A stretch of DNA of 64,000 nucleotides from JAICJC01 sp963757605 (GTDB lineage Bacteria > Actinomycetota > Thermoleophilia > Gaiellales > JAICJC01), in the NCBI GenBank assembly GCA_963757605.1, contig CAVWSF010000005.1, forward strand, positions 1,178,001 through 1,242,000, in the 5' to 3' direction. Position numbers and translations under genes: made by a program. Under the pieces are notes generated by a model. The model searched no databases. It had not been told where the DNA came from and saw only the letters and a program-made list of their open reading frames with translations. Positions 26,014 to 34,571 of the stretch are shown one piece after another; within the stretch, counting starts at the first letter, position 1; each line of letters starts with the position of its first letter.

Positions 26014-27216
26014 CTACACGGGCGGCGGAGCGGCGGTGGTGAGGCGAATGTGCTTACTCCGGACCAGGTTCACCACTTGCGTTGCGTCGTGGGGATCGAC
26101 AGGGAGCACGTGCCTTGACCACCACGACGCTGCGCCGGGTGATGGCGACGGCTCGACGAACTCCGAGCCCGCGTATTCATCCAACGGTGGGTCATACACG
26201 AAGTAGACGTTGATTCCTCGCTGATGAAGGGCGCTCGCTACTGAATCCCTGTTCTCGATCAGGAGGGGGACGCGCAGTAGCGGCTGTGGGGGCCCGGCCC
26301 GGGCCCCCGGCGCGACCGCGTCGAGTTCCCGAAGGCGGACCACGCCGGCGAGGCGTTCTTCCCGATCCCGTTCAACGTCGCGCAGCGCCGCCAACGTCCT
26401 CTTCACCCCACCGGATCGCTGTCCCATGCGGTAATCGGGGTACGCCGTGTTCATCCACTCATCAAAGGCGTCGAGTCCGCGGTCAGCCGATACGGCCCCC
26501 CTCAATCGCGAGGCCCGCAGGGGCACTCGCCACTCGCCCAAGCCGCGCCGGCGAACGCTCCGTCGAGCTCGCTGCACCGCCGCCATCAGGCGAACCGCTT
26601 CGAGTACTTCTCTCACCCCGGATCTTGCGGTATCGGCGGCACGACGCCTCACAGACTTCTCCGCGATGAGGGCTGTCCGCAGCGGAGATGCGGCAGCCGC
26701 GTCGTCCGGCGCGGCGAGCGAGAGAACCCCACCGCGTCCGGGGAGGTGTTTCGACAGGCTGAAGACGGACGCCGCACCGAAGGTGCCGATAGGACGCCCT
26801 TCCACCTCCGTCTCGAGGGCATGGGCAGCATCCTCGATCAACGGGATCTCGAGCTCATCGCATCGCCGCCGCAGCTCGGTGACACGATCGGGGAGGCCGT
26901 AGATATTCGCCGACAGTACGGCATCGAGGCTTGACCACGTGCTTGGCGCCACGGCGTCCAGTCGCAAGTTCCCATCGGCCGTCGAGACCGGGCCCATGAC
27001 CGGGCGAAGTCCGGCCGCCAACGCGCCAAAGAAGACAGTGTCGTCTTCAAGAGGCGACATCAGAATGCGATCGCCAGGCGACAGCAGAAGGCGGAACGCG
27101 AGGTGAAGCGCAAACCGGCCGGACGGCATGAACGCACACGCGCGTCGCGTGCGAGCCTCGAGGATTGCCTCGATTTCCGCCTCGACGTGCGTGGTGGAGT
27201 TCATAACGCGTTTCAC
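26014..27216 (-). CDS. DegT/DnrJ/EryC1-type PLP aminotransferase
   Basis: A 400-residue fold-type I aminotransferase. The PLP-phosphate side is MPSGRFALHLAFRLLLSPGD, the pyridine-nitrogen Asp is in PLIEDAAHALETEVEG, and the Schiff-base Lys is in VFSLSKHLPGRGG. The family aminates keto-sugars in nucleotide-sugar pathways, fitting a keto sugar made by the Gfo/Idh enzyme of this locus. GTG 27216 and ATG 27204 are both possible starts. It is transcribed against the surrounding genes. Overall similarity is looser than in typical sugar aminotransferases, so another amino-acceptor is possible. Confidence 0.8.
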   Translation of the reverse strand: MKRVMNSTTHVEAEIEAILEARTRRACAFMPSGRFALHLAFRLLLSPGDRILMSPLEDDTVFFGALAAGLRPVMGPVSTADGNLRLDAVAPSTWSSLDAVLSANIYGLPDRVTELRRRCDELEIPLIEDAAHALETEVEGRPIGTFGAASVFSLSKHLPGRGGVLSLAAPDDAAAASPLRTALIAEKSVRRRAADTARSGVREVLEAVRLMAAVQRARRSVRRRGLGEWRVPLRASRLRGAVSADRGLDAFDEWMNTAYPDYRMGQRSGGVKRTLAALRDVERDREERLAGVVRLRELDAVAPGARAGPPQPLLRVPLLIENRDSVASALHQRGINVYFVYDPPLDEYAGSEFVEPSPSPGAASWWSRHVLPVDPHDATQVVNLVRSKHIRLTTAAPPPV

Positions 27217-27378
27217 CGTATCCGCGCAGACGCGTCCGTTCCCAGGCGCTACCTCAATGCCCCGCGAAGTCGCGATCCAAACACCGCTCGTACGTGGGAG
27301 CCGACCGGCGCCGAGCCGTGCCGATGGTGACCCATGCTACATTCTCCGCGACGTGCCGCCGGATCGCACCGATAGCTG

Positions 27379-28440
27379 ATGCGTATCTTGATCGTATGCG
27401 ATTTCCTCTTCAAGTACGGTGCCCAGCAGGCACGATCGCTTTCGCACGCAGGTCAAGACGTTGCGATGCTTGTCCGGGCACACGCTCTCGAGTTCGGTGG
27501 ATCGATCGACGAGCGACGCCGGGCGCACGAGGAACTCCGCGACGACGGGGTGCGCCAATTCGTCATTCCCGGACGAATTCGTGCCCCCTCTGCCGCACCG
27601 GCCATGCTCAAGGTTCGACGACAGCTGCGGGTTTGGCAGCCACACATCGTTCACGTCCACGAGAACCATGACCCGCGACTGCTGGCAGTCACCCGTGGTT
27701 TTCGAACCGTCTTCACCGTCCATGATCCGGTCGAGCATCTTGGCGCCCGAAGTTTCACCCGCCTCGACGCATGGGTCGCCAAGCAATGGCTCCGCCGTGC
27801 GCAACGCATCGTCGTGCATGCCGACGGACTTGCGCGTGAGCTCGCCGCGACCGTGGAACCGGCGCGAATCGCCGTCATTCCGCACGGCACGTGGCCGCTG
27901 GGCCACCCGCTCGCCGTTCCCGCGACACCAACCGTTCTCCTCTTCGGGCGACTCGAACGGTACAAAGGCGTCGATGTCCTCGTTACAGCAATGCACTCGG
28001 TCTGGCAGGAACGGCCGGACGTCCGGCTGATCGTGGCCGGCGAGGGCCCGGCCGCCGAGCTGGTGCCGGAGCATCCCCGCGTGACGCTCATCGACCGGTA
28101 CATCCGCGAATCTGAGGTTCAGCCGCTTCTGTCCGAAGCATCTCTCGTTGCACTCCCGTACACACAGGCGAGTCAAAGCGGTGTCGGCGCTCTTGCGGTC
28201 GCGGGCGGCGTTCCGGTAGTCGTGACAGATGTCGGAGCTCTTCGGGAACTCGCGTACGATCCCACGTTCGTCGCGCGAGCTTCGGACCCGCCTGCACTCG
28301 CCGCAGCGATCCTCCGCAATCTCGACCATGACGCGGCTGTGAGGGCGGCGGTCCTAGAGCACGCACGCACGCGCTTCTCATGGGATCATACGGCAGACCT
28401 CAGCCTCGATCTCTATCGCCACGTTCTGCGTGGGTCATGA
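27379..28440 (+). CDS. Glycosyltransferase family 4
   Basis: A 353-residue GT-B enzyme opening MRILIVCDFLFKYGAQQARS, with HIVHVHENHDPRLLAVTRGF and FTVHDPVEHLG in the first domain, and VLLFGRLERYKGVDVLVTAM, LIVAGEGPAAELVPEHP and GVGALAVAGGVPVVVTDVGA in the second. This is the standard nucleotide-sugar binding half; the E-x7-E acid pair is replaced by a Gln/Ser-rich stretch (YTQASQSGVGALA), as in several GT4 subgroups. Its first 40 residues are clearly related to a broken copy at 33046. Its last six bases overlap the convergent hydrolase gene. Confidence 0.9.
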   Translation: MRILIVCDFLFKYGAQQARSLSHAGQDVAMLVRAHALEFGGSIDERRRAHEELRDDGVRQFVIPGRIRAPSAAPAMLKVRRQLRVWQPHIVHVHENHDPRLLAVTRGFRTVFTVHDPVEHLGARSFTRLDAWVAKQWLRRAQRIVVHADGLARELAATVEPARIAVIPHGTWPLGHPLAVPATPTVLLFGRLERYKGVDVLVTAMHSVWQERPDVRLIVAGEGPAAELVPEHPRVTLIDRYIRESEVQPLLSEASLVALPYTQASQSGVGALAVAGGVPVVVTDVGALRELAYDPTFVARASDPPALAAAILRNLDHDAAVRAAVLEHARTRFSWDHTADLSLDLYRHVLRGS

Positions 28441-29676
28441 TTTTCGAAGCACAACGCCGCTCGTCGCGCGCAGCGTGACGTTCCGCACGTGGTGGAGACC
28501 CGACCCGGAGTAGAGCCCGCCGAGCTGAACACGGCCCGCTGGACGTGCGTGGGGGTTAACCAGAACGACTCCGTGCACGAAATTCCTCCGGTACACCCCG
28601 TTCTTGAGCACGCGGTACGCGCCAAGCGGACGCCCGAGCGACCTTGCCGTCGTGTATTCAGGCCACCAGAGCTCTGTCGCGTAGTGTGCCGAGGCGTAGA
28701 AACTGTTGTTTCCGTTCGCCGCGAGAAGCATCGTGGCGAACCCGTATCGTGCGCCACCGCGGGTGCGCGTCCTCGCATGGTCCAGGCTGATCTTCTGATG
28801 CGTCTCAGACCAGACGGCATGCCTCAGCTTTGGTAGCCATCCGCCGTTCCGTATGGAGTCCCGGCCCGCGCCACCGTTGGTGAATGACTCTTCCATGGCT
28901 CCGTTGAGCGGCCCGTTCCACTTCTGCCAGACGCGGCCCAGGGTAACCGTCGACCCGCCGATGTTTGCGACCACGAGGAGCCCGGCCTTCTGGAGAGCTG
29001 GCCCGACATTGCTCAGAAACGAGTACACCGCCGTCTGCCAGAGCTGATCAGTTGGATACTTCGCACACTCGGCCGAGCCGCCCGCAATCACCCAACGCAG
29101 GGAGGCGTTGGCGTCATCCAAGAGGACGCCGTCGAACCCACCCGCCTTCAGTTGGGCGGTCACGTTCGCCAGTCCGGCCTGCTGGTACTCCGTGTTGCCG
29201 ACATCCATCACGAGCGCCTGCGGAAAGTGCTGGAACTTGAGCCTGTTACCATCGGCATCGGTCACGAACCACTCAGGATGGTTTGCGCTGGCATCGGTAT
29301 ACCCGACCCAGTTTTCCGTCCCCGCCGAGTCGTTGGGGTCGGTGCTCATCATGTCGATGAGTGTCAGGATCTTTAGGTCCGGATTTCCTGCCTTCAACGA
29401 CGGAATCATCGCCGCGTCAGCCGGATTCAGGACCATGATGCGATAACGCGCGCCCTCCTGCGCGGGGGTCAGGGGGGTACCGCCGTAGGAGGCATACACA
29501 GGCCGGAAGAACGCATCGGCTACTCGACGCTGCGTCGCAGTGACCCCCACCAGCGGCGCCGCGGGCGACAGGGACGCCTCGCCGCCGTTCGTAGCGAGCC
29601 ATCCCCCGCCGGCCGCGGCTGCCGCCAAGAGAGCCACCACAACAGATCCGTATCGGAACCACCGACGCGTGTTCAC
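28435..29676 (-). CDS. Secreted GHL15-like putative glycoside hydrolase
   Basis: A 413-residue exported protein: twin Arg and a hydrophobic signal segment (VVVALLAAAAAGGGWLAT), then a TIM-barrel-like domain related to the hypothetical glycosyl hydrolase 15 group. Typical stretches are YRIMVLNPADAAMIPSLKAG, LKILTLIDMMS, HPEWFVTDADGNRLKFQHFP, and GGFDGVLLDDANASLRW, whose Asp pair is a likely catalytic site. Such enzymes often accompany polysaccharide synthesis and may trim or release the polymer outside the membrane. The GTG start at 29676 follows a weak AGAA ribosome site. It is convergent with, and overlaps by six bases, a glycosyltransferase gene. Confidence 0.8.
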   Translation of the reverse strand: MNTRRWFRYGSVVVALLAAAAAGGGWLATNGGEASLSPAAPLVGVTATQRRVADAFFRPVYASYGGTPLTPAQEGARYRIMVLNPADAAMIPSLKAGNPDLKILTLIDMMSTDPNDSAGTENWVGYTDASANHPEWFVTDADGNRLKFQHFPQALVMDVGNTEYQQAGLANVTAQLKAGGFDGVLLDDANASLRWVIAGGSAECAKYPTDQLWQTAVYSFLSNVGPALQKAGLLVVANIGGSTVTLGRVWQKWNGPLNGAMEESFTNGGAGRDSIRNGGWLPKLRHAVWSETHQKISLDHARTRTRGGARYGFATMLLAANGNNSFYASAHYATELWWPEYTTARSLGRPLGAYRVLKNGVYRRNFVHGVVLVNPHARPAGRVQLGGLYSGSGLHHVRNVTLRATSGVVLRKS

Positions 29677-29846
29677 TTCTCGTACCTGGTTCGTCTAGAT
29701 CGCGGCCCGGCCCGTTCAAGAGCCGAGGCCATGGTAGCAGGCATCATCACGCTGGCCTCACGCCGGACAGCCACGGCTCCCTCTCTCCACGTCGCCAGAC
29801 CGCCACCGAAGCTATCCTTGAGATGACCCGCTAATCCTGCTCCGTC

Positions 29847-30698
29847 ATGGACCGAGACTCACCGAGTTTTCGCAAATCGGGCGACCTTCAGAGCGCCGCC
29901 ACGACCCGGTACATCATCGCCGGTCTGCCGCGTAGTGGTACAACCCTCATCCACAAGGCGATTGCCGGCCACCCCAACGCGTCTGCTCTCAACGACGAGC
30001 TCCGTGTTTCTCCCTTCTGGGATCAAGGGCTCTCGACATTCACATTCGGCCACGAAACGCCCGACGAACGCCGCGCTGGCCATGGGGTTCTCTTCGACGC
30101 GGTCACGTCGATCGCCGCCTCCGCCGAGACCCGAGCGTTCGGCGTAAAGTGTTGCGTTAGCTCGCCCAACGAAGCCGAGCTCGTGGTCACGTCCGCGATG
30201 CGCACGATTCCCGACGTGAAGATGATCCTCGTCGTCCGGCGAGACCTTGTAGCTCAGTACGCCTCGTTACTGCGAGCTCGCCGCAGCGGGGCTTGGCATT
30301 CTTGGCGCCGTGCTGACCGCCCACCGGTCGCTCGGGTACACATCCGTCCGCTCCTGTTCAATCGCTACGCGACAAACGCTCTCGATACTTTGGCACGACT
30401 CCAGCGCGCCCCGGCCGCCCACCGAGTGGTGTTCGAAGAGCTCGTGGCCGGCAAAGCGGAGGGATTCCGTAAGATATTCGACTTCCTCGATCTGCCTGAT
30501 GTCCCGGTTGACTGGGAGCTCGGCGATAAGGTGAGCCCTCCCCCGGAAGCCTATATCGACAACTACCGTGAGATGAGTGATCGCCTCGCCTCCCTCATGG
30601 AGAAACACGCGTCTGGGACATTAGCCCCCTCTTCACGATTCGCGGGGACCATGATCGATGTCGCCTCGCGCGTCCGGAGAGTGCTACGCAGGAGCTAA
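29847..30698 (+). CDS. Sulfotransferase family protein
   Basis: A 283-residue sulfotransferase, the second in the locus. The PAPS 5'-loop is YIIAGLPRSGTTLIHKAIAG near residue 25; the 3'-phosphate region is VKMILVVRRDLVAQYASLLR with the conserved Arg and Ser; FEELVAGKAEGFRKIFDFLD resembles the conserved helix after it. Start at ATG 29847. It is distinct from the first sulfotransferase at the sequence level, so two different positions or acceptors may be sulfated. It sits 170 bases downstream of the divergent hydrolase, with room for its own promoter. Confidence 0.88.
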   Translation: MDRDSPSFRKSGDLQSAATTRYIIAGLPRSGTTLIHKAIAGHPNASALNDELRVSPFWDQGLSTFTFGHETPDERRAGHGVLFDAVTSIAASAETRAFGVKCCVSSPNEAELVVTSAMRTIPDVKMILVVRRDLVAQYASLLRARRSGAWHSWRRADRPPVARVHIRPLLFNRYATNALDTLARLQRAPAAHRVVFEELVAGKAEGFRKIFDFLDLPDVPVDWELGDKVSPPPEAYIDNYREMSDRLASLMEKHASGTLAPSSRFAGTMIDVASRVRRVLRRS

Positions 30699-30898
30699 CG
30701 GTCACGAGTCGCGTTGCGGCGTTCTAGGCCGGCCGAGACCACCCGCTCCGCGGGTTCGTCCGGCGGCCTGCGATGGCCCGCGAGAGCGCGTTGGTGATTA
30801 CCCGCTGCAGGGTCGGGGAACATCACCATCGTCACGGCAAGATCGATCGCGCGGCCCGGTGCGGCACGTGCCGCGCTGACGAGCAGCGTGGAGGGAAC

Positions 30899-32425
30899 GT
30901 GCAGGCGGAGATCGCCCGACGGTACGGCGGACTCGGATCGAGGATCGGGGCAGCCCGCATTCAGCCCTCCATGTTGCTGTGGCCGACGGCGGCGCTCACC
31001 GGAGGTCTCGGCTTGGGGGCCGCCGTGGCCAGGGGGCAAACGAAGCTCGGGATCTTGCCGATGGGCGTTCTCTTCGCGCTCGTTGTCGCACGGATCCCCG
31101 TCGCCGGTTACGTCGGGATCCTGTGGAGCGTCGGGACAGCGGTCGACGTTCTGGCCCTCCCGGAGATCGGAATGTCTTCACTGCAGTTCGTGCCTGCGGA
31201 GGTGCTCCTCTGGATCTCGCTCGGTTGCCTGCCGCTGCTGGCGCGCGATGTGCGGCGACAGGTGACTGACCTCGCGTGCCGCCGAGAGAGCGTTGCGATT
31301 GCGGCCTTCCTGACAGCGGTTCTGGGTGGTGTCGCGGTCGGTGTGGAGAACGGCGCCAGCCTCCACGCCGCGCTGTTCGATGCGCGCTACATGCTCTTCT
31401 ACGCCGCGTTCTGGCCGGCGCTGGCCGCCTTCGCCAGGGGTTATGGCCTCGTCTTTCGACTCGTCTGCGTCGGCGTGATCCTCGTCGTCCTCCTCCAGGC
31501 GATCCAGGTGGTCGTCGGCCCCTCGACGCACATGTTCCTGATCGCCTCGTCCGACCTCAAGTCGTCCCTCACCTCGGACGGGACGGGATTCCTGCGCGTA
31601 CGCCCGCCCGGACTGACGACGGTCTACATCGTGGCGGCCTTCGCGCTCGCGCGCGTGCTGTGGGGGCCAAAGCAGCGTCGGGCAGCAGTCTGGTGCATCG
31701 CACTCGTTTCATTGACGGGCGTCATCCTCAGCCTCAACCGCAACATGGTGCTTGGCCTGATCCTTGGACTCACAGCCGCGGCGCTTGTGGCCAAGCGGCG
31801 GCATCGTGTCGTCGTTATGGCCACCGTTCTTGCGCTTGCGCTCTCCGCGGCTGTGTTGATGGCACAGGGATCGGCGCTCAACTCGAACCCGGTCGCGTCC
31901 CGGTTCGCCGGTATCACGAACTATTCCGCGCTGCGCACACAGACCCTGAACGATCGCTACTACGAAAACGGGATCGCGATGCAGCGGATTCGGGCCCATC
32001 CGATCGCAGGATTGGGATGGGGGCCGACATACGGCGCTGTAACGCAGAGCTACGACGACGGCTTCGTCGCCACGACGCCACGCACCTTCATGCACGAGCA
32101 GTATCTGTGGATCTGGTTGCGAGCGGGCATCGCGGGCCTGATCGCGCTGCTCGTTATGCTGGCGTTCGGCATTCTCACCGGTGTGCGGTGGTGCCGGGCT
32201 CGGGGGCACGTGGAGGACGGTTGGTTGGGAGCGGGAGTGGTCGTGTCGCTGGTCGCTCTTGCGGCCAGCTCGAACGTCGCCATCTATCTCACGCCGCCCG
32301 ATTCGATCGTGCCGCTGGTTGGCGTCCTCGCCTTGGCCGCGTACATGCGCCGGCAGCTGACGGTCGGCGAGAGCATCGCCGGAGCTTCGACGTCATCATC
32401 GTCAACTTCGACAGCGCGCCGCTGA
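30899..32425 (+). CDS. O-antigen ligase/polymerase-like membrane protein (Wzy/WaaL type)
   Basis: A 508-residue polytopic protein with about 11-12 hydrophobic segments. The large extracytoplasmic loop typical of Wzy_C proteins has NDRYYENGIAMQRIRAHPIA followed by GLGWGPTYG and FMHEQYLWIWLRAGIAG, the usual H and R of the active face. It would polymerise or ligate the polysaccharide repeat. I set the start at GTG 30899 because a strong GGAGGG ribosome site precedes it by a few bases; the frame is open to 30773, but that part is not hydrophobic or conserved-looking. The last 13 codons form a Ser/Thr tail that overlaps a broken GT2 gene in another frame. Confidence 0.88.
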   Translation: MQAEIARRYGGLGSRIGAARIQPSMLLWPTAALTGGLGLGAAVARGQTKLGILPMGVLFALVVARIPVAGYVGILWSVGTAVDVLALPEIGMSSLQFVPAEVLLWISLGCLPLLARDVRRQVTDLACRRESVAIAAFLTAVLGGVAVGVENGASLHAALFDARYMLFYAAFWPALAAFARGYGLVFRLVCVGVILVVLLQAIQVVVGPSTHMFLIASSDLKSSLTSDGTGFLRVRPPGLTTVYIVAAFALARVLWGPKQRRAAVWCIALVSLTGVILSLNRNMVLGLILGLTAAALVAKRRHRVVVMATVLALALSAAVLMAQGSALNSNPVASRFAGITNYSALRTQTLNDRYYENGIAMQRIRAHPIAGLGWGPTYGAVTQSYDDGFVATTPRTFMHEQYLWIWLRAGIAGLIALLVMLAFGILTGVRWCRARGHVEDGWLGAGVVVSLVALAASSNVAIYLTPPDSIVPLVGVLALAAYMRRQLTVGESIAGASTSSSSTSTARR

Positions 32426-32530
32426 TTCAGAGGGCGGTGTTGGCGGGCGAGTTCGGGTGCGAGACGGCGAGCGTGATCGTGGTCGAAACTCGCCCGGTGA
32501 CGATGCCGCCGACATCCCCTCACGGCTACC
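32387..32530 (+). pseudogene. Truncated, frameshifted N terminus of a family 2 glycosyltransferase
   Basis: Reading SFDVIIVNFDSAPLIQRAV, then EFGCETASVIVV, this matches the start of the intact GT2 at 23998 (LDVVIVNFHSERWIRTAI, EFGGETTRVIIV). After VIVV a one-base deletion near 32485 breaks the frame; restoring one base gives VDNSPGDDAADI, the next motif of the family. No start codon remains at the left end, which overlaps the ligase C terminus, and similarity stops at about 32530 where the acetyltransferase gene ends on the other strand. Confidence 0.75.
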
Positions 32531-33053
32531 CACGAGACTCGGGGCGGTGCTCACGTGCGGGGTTGCCGCTAACGATGACTCCGGCACCGACGTCCCGAGT
32601 GACAACCGCACCCGCGCCGACCAGGGCACCCGAGCCGATCCGAACACCGCCGAGCACCACGGCCCCAGAGCCGATCGAAGCACCCCGCTCGACGGTGGTT
32701 CGCTGGAGCTCCCAGTCCACATCGGACTTCATGTCCCCGACAGACGTGGCCGCCCGAGGGAGCCGGTCGTTGATGAACATCACGCCGTGTCCGACGAACA
32801 CCTCGTCCTCGATAACGACCCCGGTACAGATGAACGCATGGCTCTCGACCTTGCATCTTGGGCCGATCGCGACGCCGCGCTGGATCTCGACGAACGGCCC
32901 GATCCGCGTATCGTCCCCGACCGTGCAGCCGTACAAATTCGTGAACGAGTGGACGAAGACGTTGTGACCGAACTCGACTTCGACGATCAGCCGCCACGGA
33001 GCGTCGTTCGCTGGGGATGATGGCACTGCCCTCGGATCCTTTCTTGTGCGCAT
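32526..33053 (-). CDS. Hexapeptide-repeat acetyltransferase (left-handed beta-helix)
   Basis: About 175 residues with the repeated [LIV]G-x4 hexapeptides of the WbbJ/WlbB-type acyltransferases: GCTVGDDTRIGPFVEIQRGV, AIGPRCKVESHAFICTGVV, EDEVFVGHGVMFINDRLPRA and the closing GASIGSGAVVLGGVRIGSGA plus VVTRDVGAGVIVSGNPAR. These trimers O- or N-acetylate nucleotide or lipid-linked sugars. The helix begins unusually late (about residue 22); the preceding stretch is not helix-like and includes ATG 33053, which overlaps the start of a broken GT4 on the other strand. The N terminus may therefore be a recent junction product, though the helix domain itself is intact. Confidence 0.85.
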   Translation of the reverse strand: MRTRKDPRAVPSSPANDAPWRLIVEVEFGHNVFVHSFTNLYGCTVGDDTRIGPFVEIQRGVAIGPRCKVESHAFICTGVVIEDEVFVGHGVMFINDRLPRAATSVGDMKSDVDWELQRTTVERGASIGSGAVVLGGVRIGSGALVGAGAVVTRDVGAGVIVSGNPAREHRPESRG

Positions 33054-33174
33054 CCTGATCGTTTGTGAGTTCCTTTTCAAGGACGGATCGCAGCAGGCGC
33101 GGTCGCTCGCGGCAGTGGGGCATGACGTCGCGATCCTCTGCTGCAGTCAAACGCTGGATTGCGGCGACTCAGAT
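33046..33174 (+). pseudogene. Truncated N terminus of a family 4 glycosyltransferase
   Basis: From GTG 33046 the frame reads MRILIVCEFLFKDGSQQARS and continues LAAVGHDVAIL, closely matching the opening of the intact GT4 at 27379. Similarity ends about 43 codons in, at the junction with a flippase fragment on the opposite strand. The rest of the enzyme, including the donor-binding domain, is missing, so this is a dead fragment. Confidence 0.75.
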
Positions 33175-33320
33175 GCCCGAACGCCACGAGCCCGAACGAC
33201 GGCGCGGAGAGCTGGTGCGCGAGCGCCAGCGTCCCGGCGAACGCCGCCGCCTGACCGGCGGCCGCCCTCACCGGGAGGAGCACAACTCCGACCCCGCCCC
33301 AGTCACGGATCGTGTCCGGA
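33174..33320 (-). pseudogene. N-terminal fragment of a Wzx-type flippase
   Basis: The minus strand reads GVVLLPVRAAAGQAAAFAGT followed by LALAHQLSAPSFGLVAFG, which lines up with the first membrane region of the intact flippase (VRAATTQTLALVGNVILARL, then FGAVAFG). Only about 45 residues are preserved. It is joined head-on to the GT4 fragment with no intervening sequence. Identification rests on pattern match over this short stretch. Confidence 0.6.
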
Positions 33321-34196
33321 GTCTCGGGTGGCGACTGCGCGCGGGAGCTCACGGCCGGGCGGGCACGGGGGTGCACGCAGACGAGCGGCATCCACGCCCT
33401 TGCTCCTCGCCGGCTCAGCACAAGAGACGGGACCCGTCAGGCGTCCACACCGATGGCGATCGTAGCGGAGCGCGGCGTTCAGATCCGCGAACTCGATCGC
33501 GTCGGTTTGCGTAAGCCGGTGTGGACCCCAGCAAGGCCCGGAATCCGGCGCTTCCGTCGCGTACGTCGATCGCGAATCACATCGGCGGGCAGGTACCACA
33601 CCCAGAACGCGAACACGGTCGCGGCGCGACTGGCCAGGTCGGCCTCCCAGTCGCGCGTTTCCGAGTCGTCTACGCACCTGGAGTGCTTGCCCACGATCCA
33701 ACCTCGATGCCCCACGAGCCCGGCCTCCTCGAAACATTCGTCATGGCTCGTGACCCGAAAGCCTAGCCCCGGTGTTCGATGCAGGTCGCTCTATTCCGCA
33801 AATTCTCCAATCTGCGCGGCGCGATCCGGCGGCGCCGGTGCCACGGTGAACATCTGGAGGACTTCCTGGGCATGCGGGATCGGTGCAGGTAGCCTGATCC
33901 GCCAACGGCACCGGGGGCGTGCGAGGTCCAGCCGTGTGTTCCTGGCTGCCGGTTTCCGGGCAGCTTTTCGCTCCTCGTGAGCCGGCGGGGAGTGACCCAT
34001 GCGCCGACCCGGCCGCCACCCTCCGCGAGGGGGCGACGAGCCGGGCCGGCACTGGAAGAGCGCGGAACCGCGATCGATTGTTACCAAGCCGCGGCGAGCC
34101 CGCGATCGGCGTTGACGGTGGCGGCGGGCCTGCCCCTTGGGAGCAAACGGTGATCATCGGTCTGCGCGCCTCTGGAGTACCATTCCCCCGCCTCCC
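33321..34196. other. Gene-poor spacer with an unidentified coding-like remnant
   Basis: No intact gene was found. On the minus strand between about 33760 and 33480 one frame looks coding (GLVGHRGWIVGKHSRC, then AATVFAFWVWYLPADVIRD), but I cannot assign it and it has no clear start or downstream domain; it may be another decayed polysaccharide gene. The rest, up to the tRNA-Ser, shows no feature I can support. A TACCAT hexamer about 20 bases before the tRNA is a possible -10. Confidence 0.5.
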
Positions 34197-34286
34197 GGAG
34201 GGGTGGCAGAGTGGTTGAATGCGGCGGTCTCGAAAACCGTTACTGGGGGTTTTCCTCAGTCGAGGGTTCGAATCCCTCCCCCTCCG
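34197..34286 (+). tRNA. tRNA-Ser (anticodon CGA)
   Basis: A complete class II tRNA of 90 bases. The acceptor stem pairs GGAGGGG with CCCCTCC, the anticodon stem GCGGT/ACCGT holds loop CTCGAAA (anticodon CGA, reads UCG), a long variable arm follows, and the T arm is GAGGG-TTCGAAT-CCCTC. The discriminator is G, as expected for serine. The 3' CCA is not encoded. Repeat-rich DNA and recombinase remnants follow it, so it may be an integration site. Confidence 0.95.
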
Positions 34287-34418
34287 CTCGCACGGCCGAA
34301 ACCGCACGGCTTCGCGGAAGCCAGGACCGAGAAGCACGCGCCCGCTCGTCCGCCAACATCCGGCGACGTCCGCCGAAACCGGGCTCACTGGCGCACACCT
34401 TGCGCACACGCCATCGCA

Positions 34419-34510
34419 TGGGACAAGCTGAGACAGCCTGGGACACCACATGTCCCACCTCACGAACCGCATGGCCACGCCCCTACCATCCCCTTGGGAC
34501 ACCTGGGACA
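34419..34510. repeat. Cluster of TGGGACA heptamers downstream of tRNA-Ser
   Basis: Four direct copies of TGGGACA (34419, 34439, 34495, 34504) and one inverted copy (34451-34457) lie within 92 bases; the first two are spaced exactly 20 bases apart. Just upstream is a direct repeat GCGCACAC at two places. The arrangement resembles arm-type binding sites of an integrase next to a tRNA attachment site. No integrase of the tyrosine type is present in the window. Confidence 0.6.
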
Positions 34511-34571
34511 CCCACCGCCACACAGCCGGACGGAATGGTTCCTCGAATCCGCGACAGGGTAGAGCCCCTCC

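Noticed and set aside
33303..33737. 144-residue minus-strand ORF in the spacer before tRNA-Ser
   Set aside because: Arg-rich shadow frame; the coding-like remnant there is in a different frame and is too short to identify.
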